Shown here in pieces: positions 24,553 to 33,905 of a DNA stretch of 64,000 nucleotides. Source of the DNA: Mesorhizobium sp. CA8 (GTDB lineage: Bacteria > Pseudomonadota > Alphaproteobacteria > Rhizobiales > Rhizobiaceae); NCBI RefSeq assembly GCF_020164955.1, contig NZ_JAIUHG010000004.1:62001-126000 (forward strand), read 5' to 3'. The notes under the pieces were generated by a model. The model ran no database searches, was not told the DNA's origin, and saw only the letters and a program-made list of their open reading frames with translations. Each line of letters opens with the position of its first letter. The first letter of the stretch is position 1. The position numbers were made by a program, and so were the translations under genes.

Positions 24553-25575
24553 ATGAACTATCGATCGATTTCAGACATGAACGACGCGATCGTGCGCAAC
24601 CTGCACCGGTTGCCGCGCGACATCGACCTGGTCGTCGGCGTGCCGAGGAGCGGCATCCTCGCCGCGACGCTGGTCAGCCTGACGGCGAACATCCCGATGA
24701 CCGATCTCGACAGTTTCCTTGCCGGCAGGATCTATACGTCTGGCATCACGAAACGCTGGGCGGGCCTCGACCGGCAGGCTTCCGAGATGCGCAAGATCCT
24801 GGTGATCGACGACAGCATCATCGGCGGCACCGCCATGCGCGATGCGCGCGAAAAGATTGCGGCCAGCGGCATCGAGGGCGACTTCATCTTCGCGGCCGTG
24901 TTCGGGCTGTCGCTGCAACATGAGGAAACCGACATCGTCTTCGAGGCCGTGCCGCATCCCAGGATGTTCCAGTGGAATTTCATGCATCACATGTTCCTCG
25001 AACAGTGCTGCGTCGACATTGACGGCGTGCTCTGCCTCGATCCGACCGAGGAAGAAAACGACGATGGCCCGGCTTACGAGAAATTCCTGGCCGAGGCGCG
25101 GCCGCTGCTCGGGCCGACCCGCAAGATCGGCTGGCTGGTGACGAGCCGCCTGGAAAAATACCGCAAGCTGACGGAGGCGTGGCTCGCCAGCCGCGACATC
25201 AAATATGATCATCTCATCATGCTCGACCTGCCGAACAAGGCCGAGCGGCAGCGGCTCGGCGCGCATGGCAGCTTCAAGGCCGAGTTCTACCGCAAGTCGG
25301 ACGCCATCCTGTTCATCGAGAGCGAGCACGAGCAAGCGCTGAGGATCGCCAAGCTCTCGGGCAAGCCGGTGCTGTGCGTCGAAACCAACATCGTGAGCCT
25401 GCCCGACCCGATCTCGCTGCCGGCGCTGCAGCAGGCAGCGCGCAACCTGCCGGCGCGGCTCAGGCAGATGAATTCGTCCGACGGGCGAAAGCAGGCCGTC
25501 AAGGCGACGGCGCGGGCCTTGCTCGGTGAGCGCGGCTATGAGGCGCTGAAGAACCGGGTGAAGCGCCCGGCGTAG
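24553..25575 (+). CDS. Phosphoribosyltransferase-HAD fusion protein
   Basis: A 340-residue two-domain protein. Residues 1-130 look like a type-I phosphoribosyltransferase: VVGVPRSGILAA, and the PRPP loop KILVIDDSIIGGTAM at 81-95. Residues from about 150 begin a haloacid-dehalogenase-like part with VDIDGVLCLDPT (Asp155, Asp157), and GWLVTSRLEKYR fits the second HAD motif. The family is seen near capsule and exopolysaccharide genes, but no function is established to my knowledge. It could make or salvage an unusual ribose- or nucleotide-linked intermediate. It is on the same strand as the flippase and may be cotranscribed. Confidence 0.75.
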   Translation: MNYRSISDMNDAIVRNLHRLPRDIDLVVGVPRSGILAATLVSLTANIPMTDLDSFLAGRIYTSGITKRWAGLDRQASEMRKILVIDDSIIGGTAMRDAREKIAASGIEGDFIFAAVFGLSLQHEETDIVFEAVPHPRMFQWNFMHHMFLEQCCVDIDGVLCLDPTEEENDDGPAYEKFLAEARPLLGPTRKIGWLVTSRLEKYRKLTEAWLASRDIKYDHLIMLDLPNKAERQRLGAHGSFKAEFYRKSDAILFIESEHEQALRIAKLSGKPVLCVETNIVSLPDPISLPALQQAARNLPARLRQMNSSDGRKQAVKATARALLGERGYEALKNRVKRPA

Positions 25576-25577
25576 AG

Positions 25578-26657
25578 CTATGCGGCGCGGCGGACGCCCT
25601 GCCGGGCCGCCCTTTCGAGCAGATCGAGAAATATCACCAGCTGCCGCGCGGGGTCGAGCTCCGGGCGTTTGGAGAAGGCGAGAGCTGCAGCCGAAAGCCG
25701 CTCGTATTCCTGGCGATCGTTCCACAGGCGCCTCACCGCCGCGGCCCAGTCGGCGAGCGGGGCGTCGTAGTCGAGCACCACGCCGCCGGGACCGATGGCT
25801 TCGGGCAGGCCGCCGCGCCTCGAGCCGACGACAGGGATGCCGCTGCAGTGCGCCTCGGACGCCACGCGTCCCCAGGCTTCTTCCCATTTGCTCGGAGCAA
25901 GCAGTATCCTGGTGCGGCCATAGACCGTCTTCATGTCATCGGTGCGGTTCTCGAGCGTGACGTTCGACAGCGGCGCGATGGTCTTTTCGACGCGGGCGCG
26001 ATGCTCTTCGTCCAGCTTCCAGCTTTCCACGAACAGGAACGGAATCTCCGGGCAGGCGGCCGCAATCCTCACCGCCAGATCGAACCCTTTCTCCTCATAG
26101 GGGTTGATCATGGTGACGAATTCGCCGGTCGTATGCGTGCAGTAGAGAGCGTCGTTGATGGTCGGCGGAAGAACGATGGACTCGATGCCGAACTTTTCCT
26201 TGTAGGTGCGCGCGGTGAATTCCGAATTGGCGATGTACAAAGCTGAATTGAGCTCGCGCGGATCGCCGGCGAGCTCGTGGAATTCGACATTGTGCAGATA
26301 GACGACCAGCGGCACGCCTTCGGCCAGAAGCGCCTTTCCGAGCAGGACGGACTTGTGGCACTGCACGACGGCGACGTCTGGCGTGGTCTTCTCGACGGCG
26401 AAGCCGGCCGCCTCCCAGGGGAACCAGGCACGCATCACCGGATAGCCGGGAAAATTGTCGATGACCGCGGGCTGCCGCAACAACTTCATCTTGGCGCGCG
26501 CCTTCAAGCCGAACACGCCATCGCCGAACAATGAGGCGAGGACAGACGCCTGATGGCCGTGCTCGATCAGCTGTTCGACCAGGTGGTGGGTGTTGGATTG
26601 CACGCCGCCGGAGAACTCGGGAATGTACCCGTTGCCGCTTGCGAAAAGCACTTTCAT
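25578..26657 (-). CDS. Glycosyltransferase family 4 (group 1)
   Basis: A 359-residue GT-B fold enzyme. The N-terminal glycine-rich loop is in GNGYIPEFSGGVQSNTHHLVEQL. The C-terminal donor-binding half has SKWEEAWGRVASEAHCSGIPVVGSRRGGLPEA, the E-x7-E type motif of retaining GT4 enzymes. It probably adds a sugar to the exopolysaccharide or a related glycan in the cytoplasm. It is not part of the canonical succinoglycan gene set. It lies 49 bases downstream of another glycosyltransferase on the same strand, and its end is 2 bases from the convergent phosphoribosyltransferase gene. Confidence 0.87.
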   Translation of the reverse strand: MKVLFASGNGYIPEFSGGVQSNTHHLVEQLIEHGHQASVLASLFGDGVFGLKARAKMKLLRQPAVIDNFPGYPVMRAWFPWEAAGFAVEKTTPDVAVVQCHKSVLLGKALLAEGVPLVVYLHNVEFHELAGDPRELNSALYIANSEFTARTYKEKFGIESIVLPPTINDALYCTHTTGEFVTMINPYEEKGFDLAVRIAAACPEIPFLFVESWKLDEEHRARVEKTIAPLSNVTLENRTDDMKTVYGRTRILLAPSKWEEAWGRVASEAHCSGIPVVGSRRGGLPEAIGPGGVVLDYDAPLADWAAAVRRLWNDRQEYERLSAAALAFSKRPELDPARQLVIFLDLLERAARQGVRRAA

Positions 26658-26706
26658 CGTTCTGCTCCTAATTCGGCGCGGGCGAGTATCCGCAAGCCAC
26701 GGCCCA

Positions 26707-27927
26707 TCAGCTTGCGCTGCGCGCCAAGGGAAGCTTCGACGTCATCGCCTGACACAGCCTGCCGAGCGAGGCGGAAAGCGACAATGTCGAATACTCCCGC
26801 AACAGCTTCGATGCCGGGATCACTTTTCCTGCCTTCAAGTCCCGCGCCAGGTAGTGCGGGAAGGAATGCATGTATTCCCTGACGATATCGGCCTTGAGAG
26901 GCCCCGACTTCCATGCCTTCACCGCCGAGACGAATGCGTCGGCGGGGGCGGATGCCAGGCCCGTGTCATAGGCTTCGAAGGTGCGCCGCACGATGGCGCG
27001 TTCCTTGTCGCTGAGCGACGTCTTTCCGGCTCGCTCGGCAAGCTGGGCATAGCGGCGGATGTCCGCGGCCGCGTGGTGCCATAGGCCCTTCCTGGCCATG
27101 ATGCTCGAGCGCTGCAGCAGCGCCTGCATCTCGAGATCGGCCGTCTTCGGCAAGGCCTGTTCCGAGCGATCGAGATATTCGTGCAGATCGACCGACTTGT
27201 AGATCTCTTCCATGATCACGCGGTCATACGAGCCCCAGGCTTTTATCCGGTCGGTATAGGAAATGACGACTTTGGTGCTGCCGCGAACCATGTCGTGCTG
27301 GCGCTGGAAGAACATCAGGCCGTCGACCCTGACGCCCTTGAACCGGCGCGCGAGCCTCAGCATCATCTCATAGTCCTGCGACCGCACCAGGGTTTCGTTG
27401 AAGCCACCCACCTCGTCATAGCATTTGCGGCGCACCAACAGGCCCGGCTGGTGGACGTGGCAATATTCGAGATGGGACGGGAAGAAATTGTCCTGGCTGA
27501 CATGGCCGAAGGCGACGATCTCGTAATCCTGCTCCTCGATCTGGGCCGAGCGCTGGAAACGCGCATATTCGCCGAAAGCGAAATCGGCATCCGGTTCCCG
27601 CTCGAAGGCGGCGAGAAACCGTTCCAGCGCCGTCGGGTGCGCGACATCGTCGTCGTCGAATATCCAGACGAAATCCCCTGTGCAGTGCTTCAGGGCGAAG
27701 TTCAGCGCCGTCGACTTGCCGCCATTCTCCTTGCGGTAATATTCGACCGGCGCCGGGAAAGAGGCCGCCACCGCGCCGGTATTGTCCGTCGACCCGTCAT
27801 CCACGATCAGGATCTGATCCGGCAGCACGGTCTGCCGCAGCAGGCTGCCGATGGATTCGGGCAGGAATTTTTCGCGGTTGAAGGTAGGGACGATGACGGT
27901 GACCGTCGGTTTGCGCTGTGCAGCCAT
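26707..27927 (-). CDS. Glycosyltransferase family 2 with long C-terminal extension
   Basis: About 406 residues. The first 250 form a GT2 domain (TVTVIVPTFNREKFLPESI, ILIVDDGSTDNT, WIFDDDDVAHP, and LVRSQDYEMMLRLARR). The last 150 are helical and without a recognised domain, perhaps for partner binding. ATG 27927 has GAGG at good spacing; ATG 27939 is close behind as an alternative. It belongs to the minus-strand run with the GT4 gene and the GMC oxidoreductase pair, so these four may build or modify one glycan. Confidence 0.85.
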   Translation of the reverse strand: MAAQRKPTVTVIVPTFNREKFLPESIGSLLRQTVLPDQILIVDDGSTDNTGAVAASFPAPVEYYRKENGGKSTALNFALKHCTGDFVWIFDDDDVAHPTALERFLAAFEREPDADFAFGEYARFQRSAQIEEQDYEIVAFGHVSQDNFFPSHLEYCHVHQPGLLVRRKCYDEVGGFNETLVRSQDYEMMLRLARRFKGVRVDGLMFFQRQHDMVRGSTKVVISYTDRIKAWGSYDRVIMEEIYKSVDLHEYLDRSEQALPKTADLEMQALLQRSSIMARKGLWHHAAADIRRYAQLAERAGKTSLSDKERAIVRRTFEAYDTGLASAPADAFVSAVKAWKSGPLKADIVREYMHSFPHYLARDLKAGKVIPASKLLREYSTLSLSASLGRLCQAMTSKLPLARSAS

Positions 27928-27961
27928 TGGCGACCTCATTCTATCTTCTGTTGCGCCTGCC

Positions 27962-28405
27962 TTACGCACTCTGCGGCTCCAGATTGGCGAAGGGATTGGT
28001 ACATGGGTGCCAGCCGGTGAAGCGGATCGGATCGTCGGGCGAGCTGCGCCAGGCATAATCGGTCAGCATATGGAACTCGGCGACGACCCAGCGGTCGAAG
28101 TGGCGCAGATCGCGCCGTTTGTCCTGGGGCAGCAGCTCGCGCGCCTTGCCGAGCTTCACCGTTTCGGCCAGCGTCACCACGTCCGCCACCTTGGCGCCCG
28201 GGAATATCCAAGGGTTGCGGTTCCGGAATTCGAGCACGAATTGCTGCAGGTGCTCGACGCGAATATTGAGCGGACCAAAATATTTTTCCAGCGTGACGCG
28301 AACCAGGTCCTCGTCCGAGAAGGACGAGACGGCGGCGGCGGCGATGCCGGTGGAGGCAATCCCGCCGGCGACGATGGCCAGTGCGGTGCGGCGCGTGATC
28401 TTCAT
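27962..28405 (-). CDS. Small Tat-signal protein paired with a GMC oxidoreductase
   Basis: A 147-residue protein starting MKITRRTALAIVAGGIASTGIAAAAV, a short twin-arginine-like signal. The remainder (about 120 residues, including RHFDRWVVAEFHMLTDYAW) has no cofactor motif that I recognise. In FAD-dependent sugar dehydrogenases a small Tat-bearing subunit carries the catalytic subunit, which has no signal of its own, to the periplasm. This pair may be similar. ATG 28405 has GGGAAGGA upstream; ATG 28420 overlaps the oxidoreductase stop (ATGA) and is an equally possible start. Confidence 0.7.
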   Translation of the reverse strand: MKITRRTALAIVAGGIASTGIAAAAVSSFSDEDLVRVTLEKYFGPLNIRVEHLQQFVLEFRNRNPWIFPGAKVADVVTLAETVKLGKARELLPQDKRRDLRHFDRWVVAEFHMLTDYAWRSSPDDPIRFTGWHPCTNPFANLEPQSA

Positions 28406-28416
28406 CGGTCCTTCCC

Positions 28417-29865
28417 TCATGCCGCCAGCCGGCCCGCCGCCCGCAAGGACAGGGCAGCCGCCGTCAGGCTTGGATTGGCGCAGGAACAGCTCGGATAGGT
28501 GCTGGTGCCGACGACCACGAGGTTCCTGAGCTGGTGATGGATCATGTCGCGGTCGACCACGGAGTCGGCCGGGCCGGTGCCCATGCGCAGCGTGCCCTGC
28601 ACATGCGATTCGGTCGGCCTTATGCCGCGATCGAAAATCTGCTCGACCGGCAGCGGCTTGAGCAGTTCCGGCAGCCTTTCCAGCGCTTTCGCCATGCCCT
28701 TGATCGCGTAGTCCGACGCGCCCTTGAAGCTCACGAAGGCGTCGTCGTCCTTGTCGAGGACGACGCGGTTTTCCGGATCGAGCAGGTCCTCGGTGACGAC
28801 GACCAGTGGCAGCACCTGCCGCAGCCTGCCCTTCTCGGCGCGCATGCCGTGCTGCCAGCGATTCTCGAAATAGACGAGCGCCGCCGCATGCTCGGCCCGG
28901 TGCGGTCCGTCATAGAGGCCGAAATTCAGGCCGGTGGTGATGGTGCTGCCGTCGAAGTTGTCGACGCCGCCGAGATAGGCCTCGTAGTTCCAGCCATAGG
29001 ATTCGTGCAGGCCCAGACCGACGAATTCGCCGCCAAGTCCTGAGCGCAGCATGATCGCCGGGCTCTGTATGGCATTGGCGCCGAGGATGAAGAGATCGCC
29101 GCTGACCGAATAGTCCTTGCCGTCCCGGACGAATGCGACGGAGCGGACCGCAGCGCCGGCATGGTCGAACCGGCGCACCTCGGCTCCGAGGCAGACGGAG
29201 ACGTCCGGATGCTGGAAGACATGCATCAGGCCGTTGTTGACGGTGAACTTGGCATCCGCCGGACACAGCCAGCATCTGAGATTGGCGCAGCACGAGCCGC
29301 GCTGCGACGTCGCCACGCGCGCCCGGGCGGTCGGCATGACGAAGTGCTGATCCGGCTGCGCGGCCTTCATCATGCGGTCAGGCGTCGACATGCGATGCGG
29401 CGGCTGCGGAAACGGCCGCGAGCGCGGCAGCATCCGCGCCATGTCGGGATCGCCGGAGATCGCCATGATCTCCTCGGCGTCGCCGTAGAACGGCTCGAGC
29501 TCATCATAGCTGATCGGCCAGTCGTTGCCGATGCCGTAGGTGCTCTTCAGCCTGAAGTCGTTGGGATGGAAACGCGGCGTCTGCGCGAACCAGCAATTGG
29601 TGCCGCCGCCAAGACCGATCGTGTAGTTCCACGGCTTGTCGGCATTGTCGGTCCCGTAGGTGCTTTCGTCGTCTATGTCGGTGTTGACGTTCTGGCTGAG
29701 CTGCCACTCATGCGTGTTGTGGCGGCCCCACTCCAGCACCAGGACACGGGCTTTGCGCCGCTTCAGGAACTCGTGCAGGAAGAAGGACGATCCGAAGCCG
29801 GATCCGATGACGACAAGATCGAAATGCTCGCTGGCAATTTGTTCGGGCCGAACGTCGAGCACCAT
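28417..29865 (-). CDS. GMC family FAD-dependent oxidoreductase
   Basis: A 482-residue flavoprotein. The FAD-binding loop is LVVIGSGFGSSFFLHEF near residue 17. The middle has GLGGGTNCWFAQTPRF, and the C-terminus has HVQGTLRMG followed by NPSLTAAALSLRAAG. This is the bacterial GMC group that oxidises alcohols or sugars, with no visible signal peptide. Cysteines in GSCCANLRCWLCPADAKF could bind a metal or form a disulphide. Its stop overlaps the small Tat protein, suggesting one complex. The substrate is unknown; within an exopolysaccharide locus a sugar alcohol or terminal sugar is plausible. Confidence 0.83.
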   Translation of the reverse strand: MVLDVRPEQIASEHFDLVVIGSGFGSSFFLHEFLKRRKARVLVLEWGRHNTHEWQLSQNVNTDIDDESTYGTDNADKPWNYTIGLGGGTNCWFAQTPRFHPNDFRLKSTYGIGNDWPISYDELEPFYGDAEEIMAISGDPDMARMLPRSRPFPQPPHRMSTPDRMMKAAQPDQHFVMPTARARVATSQRGSCCANLRCWLCPADAKFTVNNGLMHVFQHPDVSVCLGAEVRRFDHAGAAVRSVAFVRDGKDYSVSGDLFILGANAIQSPAIMLRSGLGGEFVGLGLHESYGWNYEAYLGGVDNFDGSTITTGLNFGLYDGPHRAEHAAALVYFENRWQHGMRAEKGRLRQVLPLVVVTEDLLDPENRVVLDKDDDAFVSFKGASDYAIKGMAKALERLPELLKPLPVEQIFDRGIRPTESHVQGTLRMGTGPADSVVDRDMIHHQLRNLVVVGTSTYPSCSCANPSLTAAALSLRAAGRLAA

Positions 29866-29955
29866 CAGATCGAGCCCTCGTGCTTCACGCGCATGGTCAT
29901 TGTCGGCCCCGCTGTCGTTCGCGGCTGCAGTTCTTCTTGAGGCAAGCGGCCATCG

Positions 29956-31287
29956 TCATGCCGCCATCCTGCCGATCGAGAAATATTCGATGCCGTAGCG
30001 CGCGATCACCTTGGGATCGTAGAGATTGCGGCCGTCGAAGATGACCGGCGTCGTCAGCGCATCCTTGAGCGCGTCGAAGGACGGCGCGCGGAAGCTCTTC
30101 CATTCGGTGCAGATCAAAAGAGCGTCGGCGCCGCGCAGCGCCGCTTCCTTGGTGCCGCACAAAAGCAGATCCTCACGCAGGCCGTAGATCGCCTGGCATT
30201 CCTGCATCGCCTCGGGATCGTAGGCCTGCACCTTGGCGCCGGCCGCCCACAGCGCTTCCATCAGCGTGCGCGATGGCGCCTCGCGCATGTCGTCGGTGTT
30301 GGGCTTGAAGGCCAGCCCCCAGACGGCGAAGGTCTTGCCCCTGAGCGCGCCCTTGAAATAGTGGTTGACCTTGTCGAACAGGACCGACTTCTGCGCATTG
30401 TTGCGCTCCTCGACGGCGCGCAGCAATTTGGCGTCGAACTTGACGCCCTCGGCGGTCTTGATCAGCGCGCGCACATCCTTCGGGAAGCAGGAGCCGCCAT
30501 AGCCGAGGCCGGGATAGATGAAGTGGTAACCGATGCGCGGATCCGAGCCGATGCCCTTGCGCACCTCCTCAATGTCGGCGCCCAGCTGCTCGGCGAGATT
30601 GGCCATCTCGTTCATGAAGCTGATCTTGGTCGCCAGCATGCAATTGGCGGCGTATTTGGTGAATTCGGCGCTGCGCACATCCATCACGATCATCTTCTCG
30701 TGGTTGCGGTTGAACGGCGCGTAGAGCTCGCGCATCACCATCTCGGTGTCCTCGCTGGAGGTGCCGACGATGATGCGGTCCGGCTTCATGCAATCGGCGA
30801 CCGCCGAGCCCTCCTTGAGGAATTCGGGATTCGAGGCGACGTCGAAGGCGAGATCCTCGCGGCCGCGCTTCTTCAGCGTTTCGGCGATCCTAGCCTTCAC
30901 CTTTTCGCAAGTGCCGACCGGCACGGTCGACTTGCCGACGACGATCTTGGCGCTGTCCATCTCACGACCGATGGTCTCGGCGACGGCCAGCACATATTTC
31001 AGATCGGCCGAGCCATCCTCGCCGGGCGGCGTGCCGACCGCGATCATCTGGATCTGGCCATGCCTGACCGCCGCGGCCGCATCCGTGGTGAAGCGGATGC
31101 GCCCGGCAGCGTGGTTCTCTTTGACGAGGGTCTCGAGGCCCGGTTCGAAAATCGGGATCAGGCCCTGATTGAGCCGCTCCACCTTCTTCTCGTCGATATC
31201 GACGCACACCACCTCGTGGCCGACCTCGGCAAGCACCGCGGCCTGAACCAGACCGACATAGCCAATCCCAAACACCGTCAAATTCAT
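29956..31287 (-). CDS. ugd: UDP-glucose 6-dehydrogenase
   Basis: A 443-residue NAD-dependent enzyme that oxidises UDP-glucose to UDP-glucuronate. It has the N-terminal Rossmann motif [13 protein letters not shown], the conserved KSTVPVGT, the catalytic cysteine in [11 protein letters not shown], and the C-terminal [20 protein letters not shown]. Its presence suggests that the polymer made here contains glucuronic acid, unlike classical succinoglycan. It is followed on the same strand by the GMC oxidoreductase after 90 bases. Confidence 0.94.
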   Translation of the reverse strand: MNLTVFGIGYVGLVQAAVLAEVGHEVVCVDIDEKKVERLNQGLIPIFEPGLETLVKENHAAGRIRFTTDAAAAVRHGQIQMIAVGTPPGEDGSADLKYVLAVAETIGREMDSAKIVVGKSTVPVGTCEKVKARIAETLKKRGREDLAFDVASNPEFLKEGSAVADCMKPDRIIVGTSSEDTEMVMRELYAPFNRNHEKMIVMDVRSAEFTKYAANCMLATKISFMNEMANLAEQLGADIEEVRKGIGSDPRIGYHFIYPGLGYGGSCFPKDVRALIKTAEGVKFDAKLLRAVEERNNAQKSVLFDKVNHYFKGALRGKTFAVWGLAFKPNTDDMREAPSRTLMEALWAAGAKVQAYDPEAMQECQAIYGLREDLLLCGTKEAALRGADALLICTEWKSFRAPSFDALKDALTTPVIFDGRNLYDPKVIARYGIEYFSIGRMAA

Positions 31288-31361
31288 TTGGTTCTATTCC
31301 TGTCAAAGGCCGGGCCGCAAAAGCGGTCCGGCCGGTTCAGATGTCCCCCAGGCCCAGCGGC

Positions 31362-32246
31362 CTAGTTGGAATTACTTATGCTGCATGCCAACGATTCCGG
31401 AAACTGACATGGCTGGCCCAGAGCGGTGAAAGCGACGCGCTTGACCTGCATGGTCACCTTGCTGCCGGGATCGGTGAAGGCGCCCATCCAATTGGTCAGC
31501 TTGTCGCTGCCCCAGAGGCTGAAGAAGATTTTCTGCGAATGCTTCGGCAGCTCGTCCGGGTTGGTTACCTCATGGACCAGCTTGCCGTTGACATACCAGC
31601 GCAGCCGGTCCTTCTCCCAGACGAAGCCATAGTCGTTGAAGCCCTTGTCGGCGCCGCCCTCGACGTCGACCAGCTTGCCGTTCTTCGGCTTGCCCTGGAT
31701 GTAGCTGTTGACCTGGACTTTCGAGGGATCCTTGGTGAGGACCTCGAAGTCGATCTCGTCCCACGGCTGTTTGTCCTGCGGGCCGATATAGGAGAAGAAG
31801 GCGGCGTTGAGGCCGGAGCCGGTGCCTGTCTTCATGCGCGCCTCGTACACGCCGTAGCCGTAGCGCTGCTTGGTCTGGATTTCGGCGCAGGCGAACTCGC
31901 GGTCCTTCAGCTTGCGCTTTTCGAAGCCCAGCGACAGCACGCCGTCGGAAAGCCGCACAAGATCCTTCGACCAGGTGCAGTTCTGATGAGCGCCATTGGT
32001 CCAGCCGTCCGAGACGAACCAGCGGGACTGGTTGAAATTCGAGAAATTGTCGACGAAGGAGGGCGCGCTTTGCAGCTCTTGCTGCGCCTCTTGCGCGTGC
32101 GCGGGATGCAGGCTCGCAAGGATTGCTGCGACGGCCGCAAACAGCGCGCCGACTACGCCGAGCCGCGGGCTGGTTAATCGGCTCCCTGGCGCATGCGCCA
32201 TCGCGCAAGCCGCCTCGGTGGAGGTGTTGTCCGGATCTGCGTTCAT
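31362..32246 (-). CDS. exoK: Secreted GH16 endo-beta-glycanase, ExoK type
   Basis: A 294-residue glycosidase with a signal peptide (hydrophobic LGVVGALFAAVAAILASL, cleavage after AHA). The active-site motif is WDEIDFEVL, the ExDxE of family 16 beta-1,3-1,4-glucanases, with the two glutamates as nucleophile and acid/base. ExoK cleaves nascent succinoglycan to set its length. The N-terminus before the hydrophobic stretch is long for a signal; a second Met 45 bases later (32201) may be the true start. Two cysteines near the C-terminus (QPCQFPESLAC) may form a disulphide. Confidence 0.9.
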   Translation of the reverse strand: MNADPDNTSTEAACAMAHAPGSRLTSPRLGVVGALFAAVAAILASLHPAHAQEAQQELQSAPSFVDNFSNFNQSRWFVSDGWTNGAHQNCTWSKDLVRLSDGVLSLGFEKRKLKDREFACAEIQTKQRYGYGVYEARMKTGTGSGLNAAFFSYIGPQDKQPWDEIDFEVLTKDPSKVQVNSYIQGKPKNGKLVDVEGGADKGFNDYGFVWEKDRLRWYVNGKLVHEVTNPDELPKHSQKIFFSLWGSDKLTNWMGAFTDPGSKVTMQVKRVAFTALGQPCQFPESLACSISNSN

Positions 32247-32375
32247 AACAAACTCACCTTGTGTTGTCCGCCCAACCCAAAGTCATCCTCGGTTCGCATG
32301 AGCGAGCCGCTTTTTAACCTTCGCCCTTTGAACTCCTCTAACGTCTTGTACCGATGACGGCGCCTGAAGACGCCG

Positions 32376-32753
32376 TCAGCCTCTCGCCGTGGCCTGCGCA
32401 GCAGGCCGATCGGAACCTTCCTCGACGATCGCGTCGAGCGAATGACGCAGTTCCTTCATCAAACCTTTCTGGCGAGCGAGCTCCGCAATGCGCCGCTCGC
32501 AGTTGAGGATCGAGTTGGTCATCGCGCTGACGTCCGATCCCTTGCTGGCCGACGCCGAACCGTTCTCCATCGCCTCGACAAGAAAAGCCGCGTTGGCGGC
32601 CGTCGACTTGTAACGATTCTCCAGCCCGGTTTTCTCCGCCTCGATCTCCGCCGCGATCTGGTCGAACATCTTCGCCAGCCGGTCGAAACGCTGCAGATCG
32701 GTCTGCCGGTCGCGCGCCGGATCCCGGGATCTGAAGCCAAAAATCGAAGCCAT
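32376..32753 (-). CDS. Hypothetical coiled-coil protein
   Basis: A 125-residue protein that I do not recognise. It begins MASIFGFRSRDPARD, continues with heptad-rich helices (DRLAKMFDQIAAEIEAEKTGLENRY and a second helix CERRIAELARQKGLMKELRHSL), and ends with a low-complexity tail. There is no signal or membrane segment. ATG 32753 is chosen because a TTGC-type dyad lies upstream of it, inside the longer open frame. It could be a cytoplasmic partner of the polymer machinery, by position only. Confidence 0.65.
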   Translation of the reverse strand: MASIFGFRSRDPARDRQTDLQRFDRLAKMFDQIAAEIEAEKTGLENRYKSTAANAAFLVEAMENGSASASKGSDVSAMTNSILNCERRIAELARQKGLMKELRHSLDAIVEEGSDRPAAQATARG

Positions 32754-32774
32754 CTTATCGGCCTTTCGAAATTG

Positions 32775-32785
32775 CTGCATTGCAA
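32775..32785 (-). promoter_or_regulatory. CTGC-N3-GCAA dyad upstream of the coiled-coil gene
   Basis: CTGC ATT GCAA, within ATTGCTGCATTGCAACAA, lies 22 bases before ATG 32753. It is almost the same sequence as the dyad at 22872-22882 in the exoL/flippase gap. Confidence 0.45.
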
Positions 32786-32876
32786 CAAGACTGCCATTAC
32801 AGCAGCGACTAGGCAACATCATAGTTTTCGGAATGCGGATTTTTTGAGGGGCGGCAGCTTCCGGGACAATGCGGGA

Positions 32877-33905
32877 TCACCCTCTTGCGGCGCTGGTTGC
32901 CGCCATCAGGAAGCGCGTGGGCGGCATTTGCTGCGGCGCAACAATCCCGGTGCGACGGAACAGCGCGTCGAGCTTGTCGGTGGCAACGCCGCGCACGATC
33001 GGGATCAGATTCGACTGGCTTGCGAAGGCGTAGGCCGCGGCCGATGCCAGCCCACGCTCGGCTTTCACGTCAAGGAAGTTGCGCAGCCGGTATTTGTCGC
33101 GGACATGGCGCTCATGGCGCCGCAACGCGGCCTTCGAGCGCTCCGGAAGGCTGTCGATCTGGAGCAGCGCCAGATCGGCATCTGCAAGACGCTTCAAATC
33201 CTGCGTCCTGTGGCGGCCGCTCAGCGAATCGGCGCGCACGATCGCGCCATAGCCGCAGGACTTGATGATCTTGAACCGGGCTCCGTAAGCGACAGCGCGC
33301 GCGTAGAGCTCGTAATCCTCGCCAAGCCTGAGGTTCTCGTCGTAGCTCAATCCATGCCGATCGAGGAAAGCCCGGCTGATCACCGGCTTGAGGAAGCCCA
33401 GCTCGCCGCGCCGCACATGACGGCGCGAGATGTTGCCGTCGATGAAGCGCTCGAAATCGAGAAATTCCGGCTCGGCCGCGAAAGGCGGCGCTGCGACCTT
33501 GGCGACGTCGGTCGCGGCGTCGTCGCGGATCAGCATGATGTTGTCGGCGGCGAAATCCCAGTCGGCGCTGGCGAAAAGCCGGCGAAAGCGCCCTTCGAGG
33601 AAGAAATCGTCGGCGTCGAGAATGCTGATGAAGGGCGATTTGGAGGCCTGGATGGCGGCGTTGCGCGCGGCGGAAGGACCGCGATTGACGTCGAAGCGGA
33701 TAACGGCAAGCCGGCCGCTGCCGTCGTCGGCGGCCAAAGCCACATCCTTGGTGTCGTCGGTGGAGGCGTCGTCGACCACGATGACTTCGGCGACTTCGGC
33801 TTCGCGCAGCGCCGAAGCGATGGCGCCGGGAATGGTGCGCGCCGCATTGCGCGCGGCGATGATGACGCAGACCCCGGAGGGCGTTATTGGCGTCGTCACG
33901 GGCAT
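32877..33905 (-). CDS. Glycosyltransferase family 2, ExoU/ExoW-like
   Basis: A 342-residue GT2 enzyme: VCVIIAARNAARTIPGAI, donor motif VVDDASTDDT, metal motif ISILDADDFF and GEDYELYARAV. It resembles the ExoO-type gene at 18724 and the side-chain glucosyltransferases ExoU/ExoW. ATG 33905 has AAAGGTG at good spacing; ATG 33926 is an alternative. Its start overlaps the nucleotidyltransferase stop by 10 bases, so the two are coupled. In Sinorhizobium exoU lies next to exoX. Here the lasso cluster separates them. It may serve the polymer, or may decorate the lasso peptide with its coupled neighbour. Confidence 0.82.
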   Translation of the reverse strand: MPVTTPITPSGVCVIIAARNAARTIPGAIASALREAEVAEVIVVDDASTDDTKDVALAADDGSGRLAVIRFDVNRGPSAARNAAIQASKSPFISILDADDFFLEGRFRRLFASADWDFAADNIMLIRDDAATDVAKVAAPPFAAEPEFLDFERFIDGNISRRHVRRGELGFLKPVISRAFLDRHGLSYDENLRLGEDYELYARAVAYGARFKIIKSCGYGAIVRADSLSGRHRTQDLKRLADADLALLQIDSLPERSKAALRRHERHVRDKYRLRNFLDVKAERGLASAAAYAFASQSNLIPIVRGVATDKLDALFRRTGIVAPQQMPPTRFLMAATSAARG

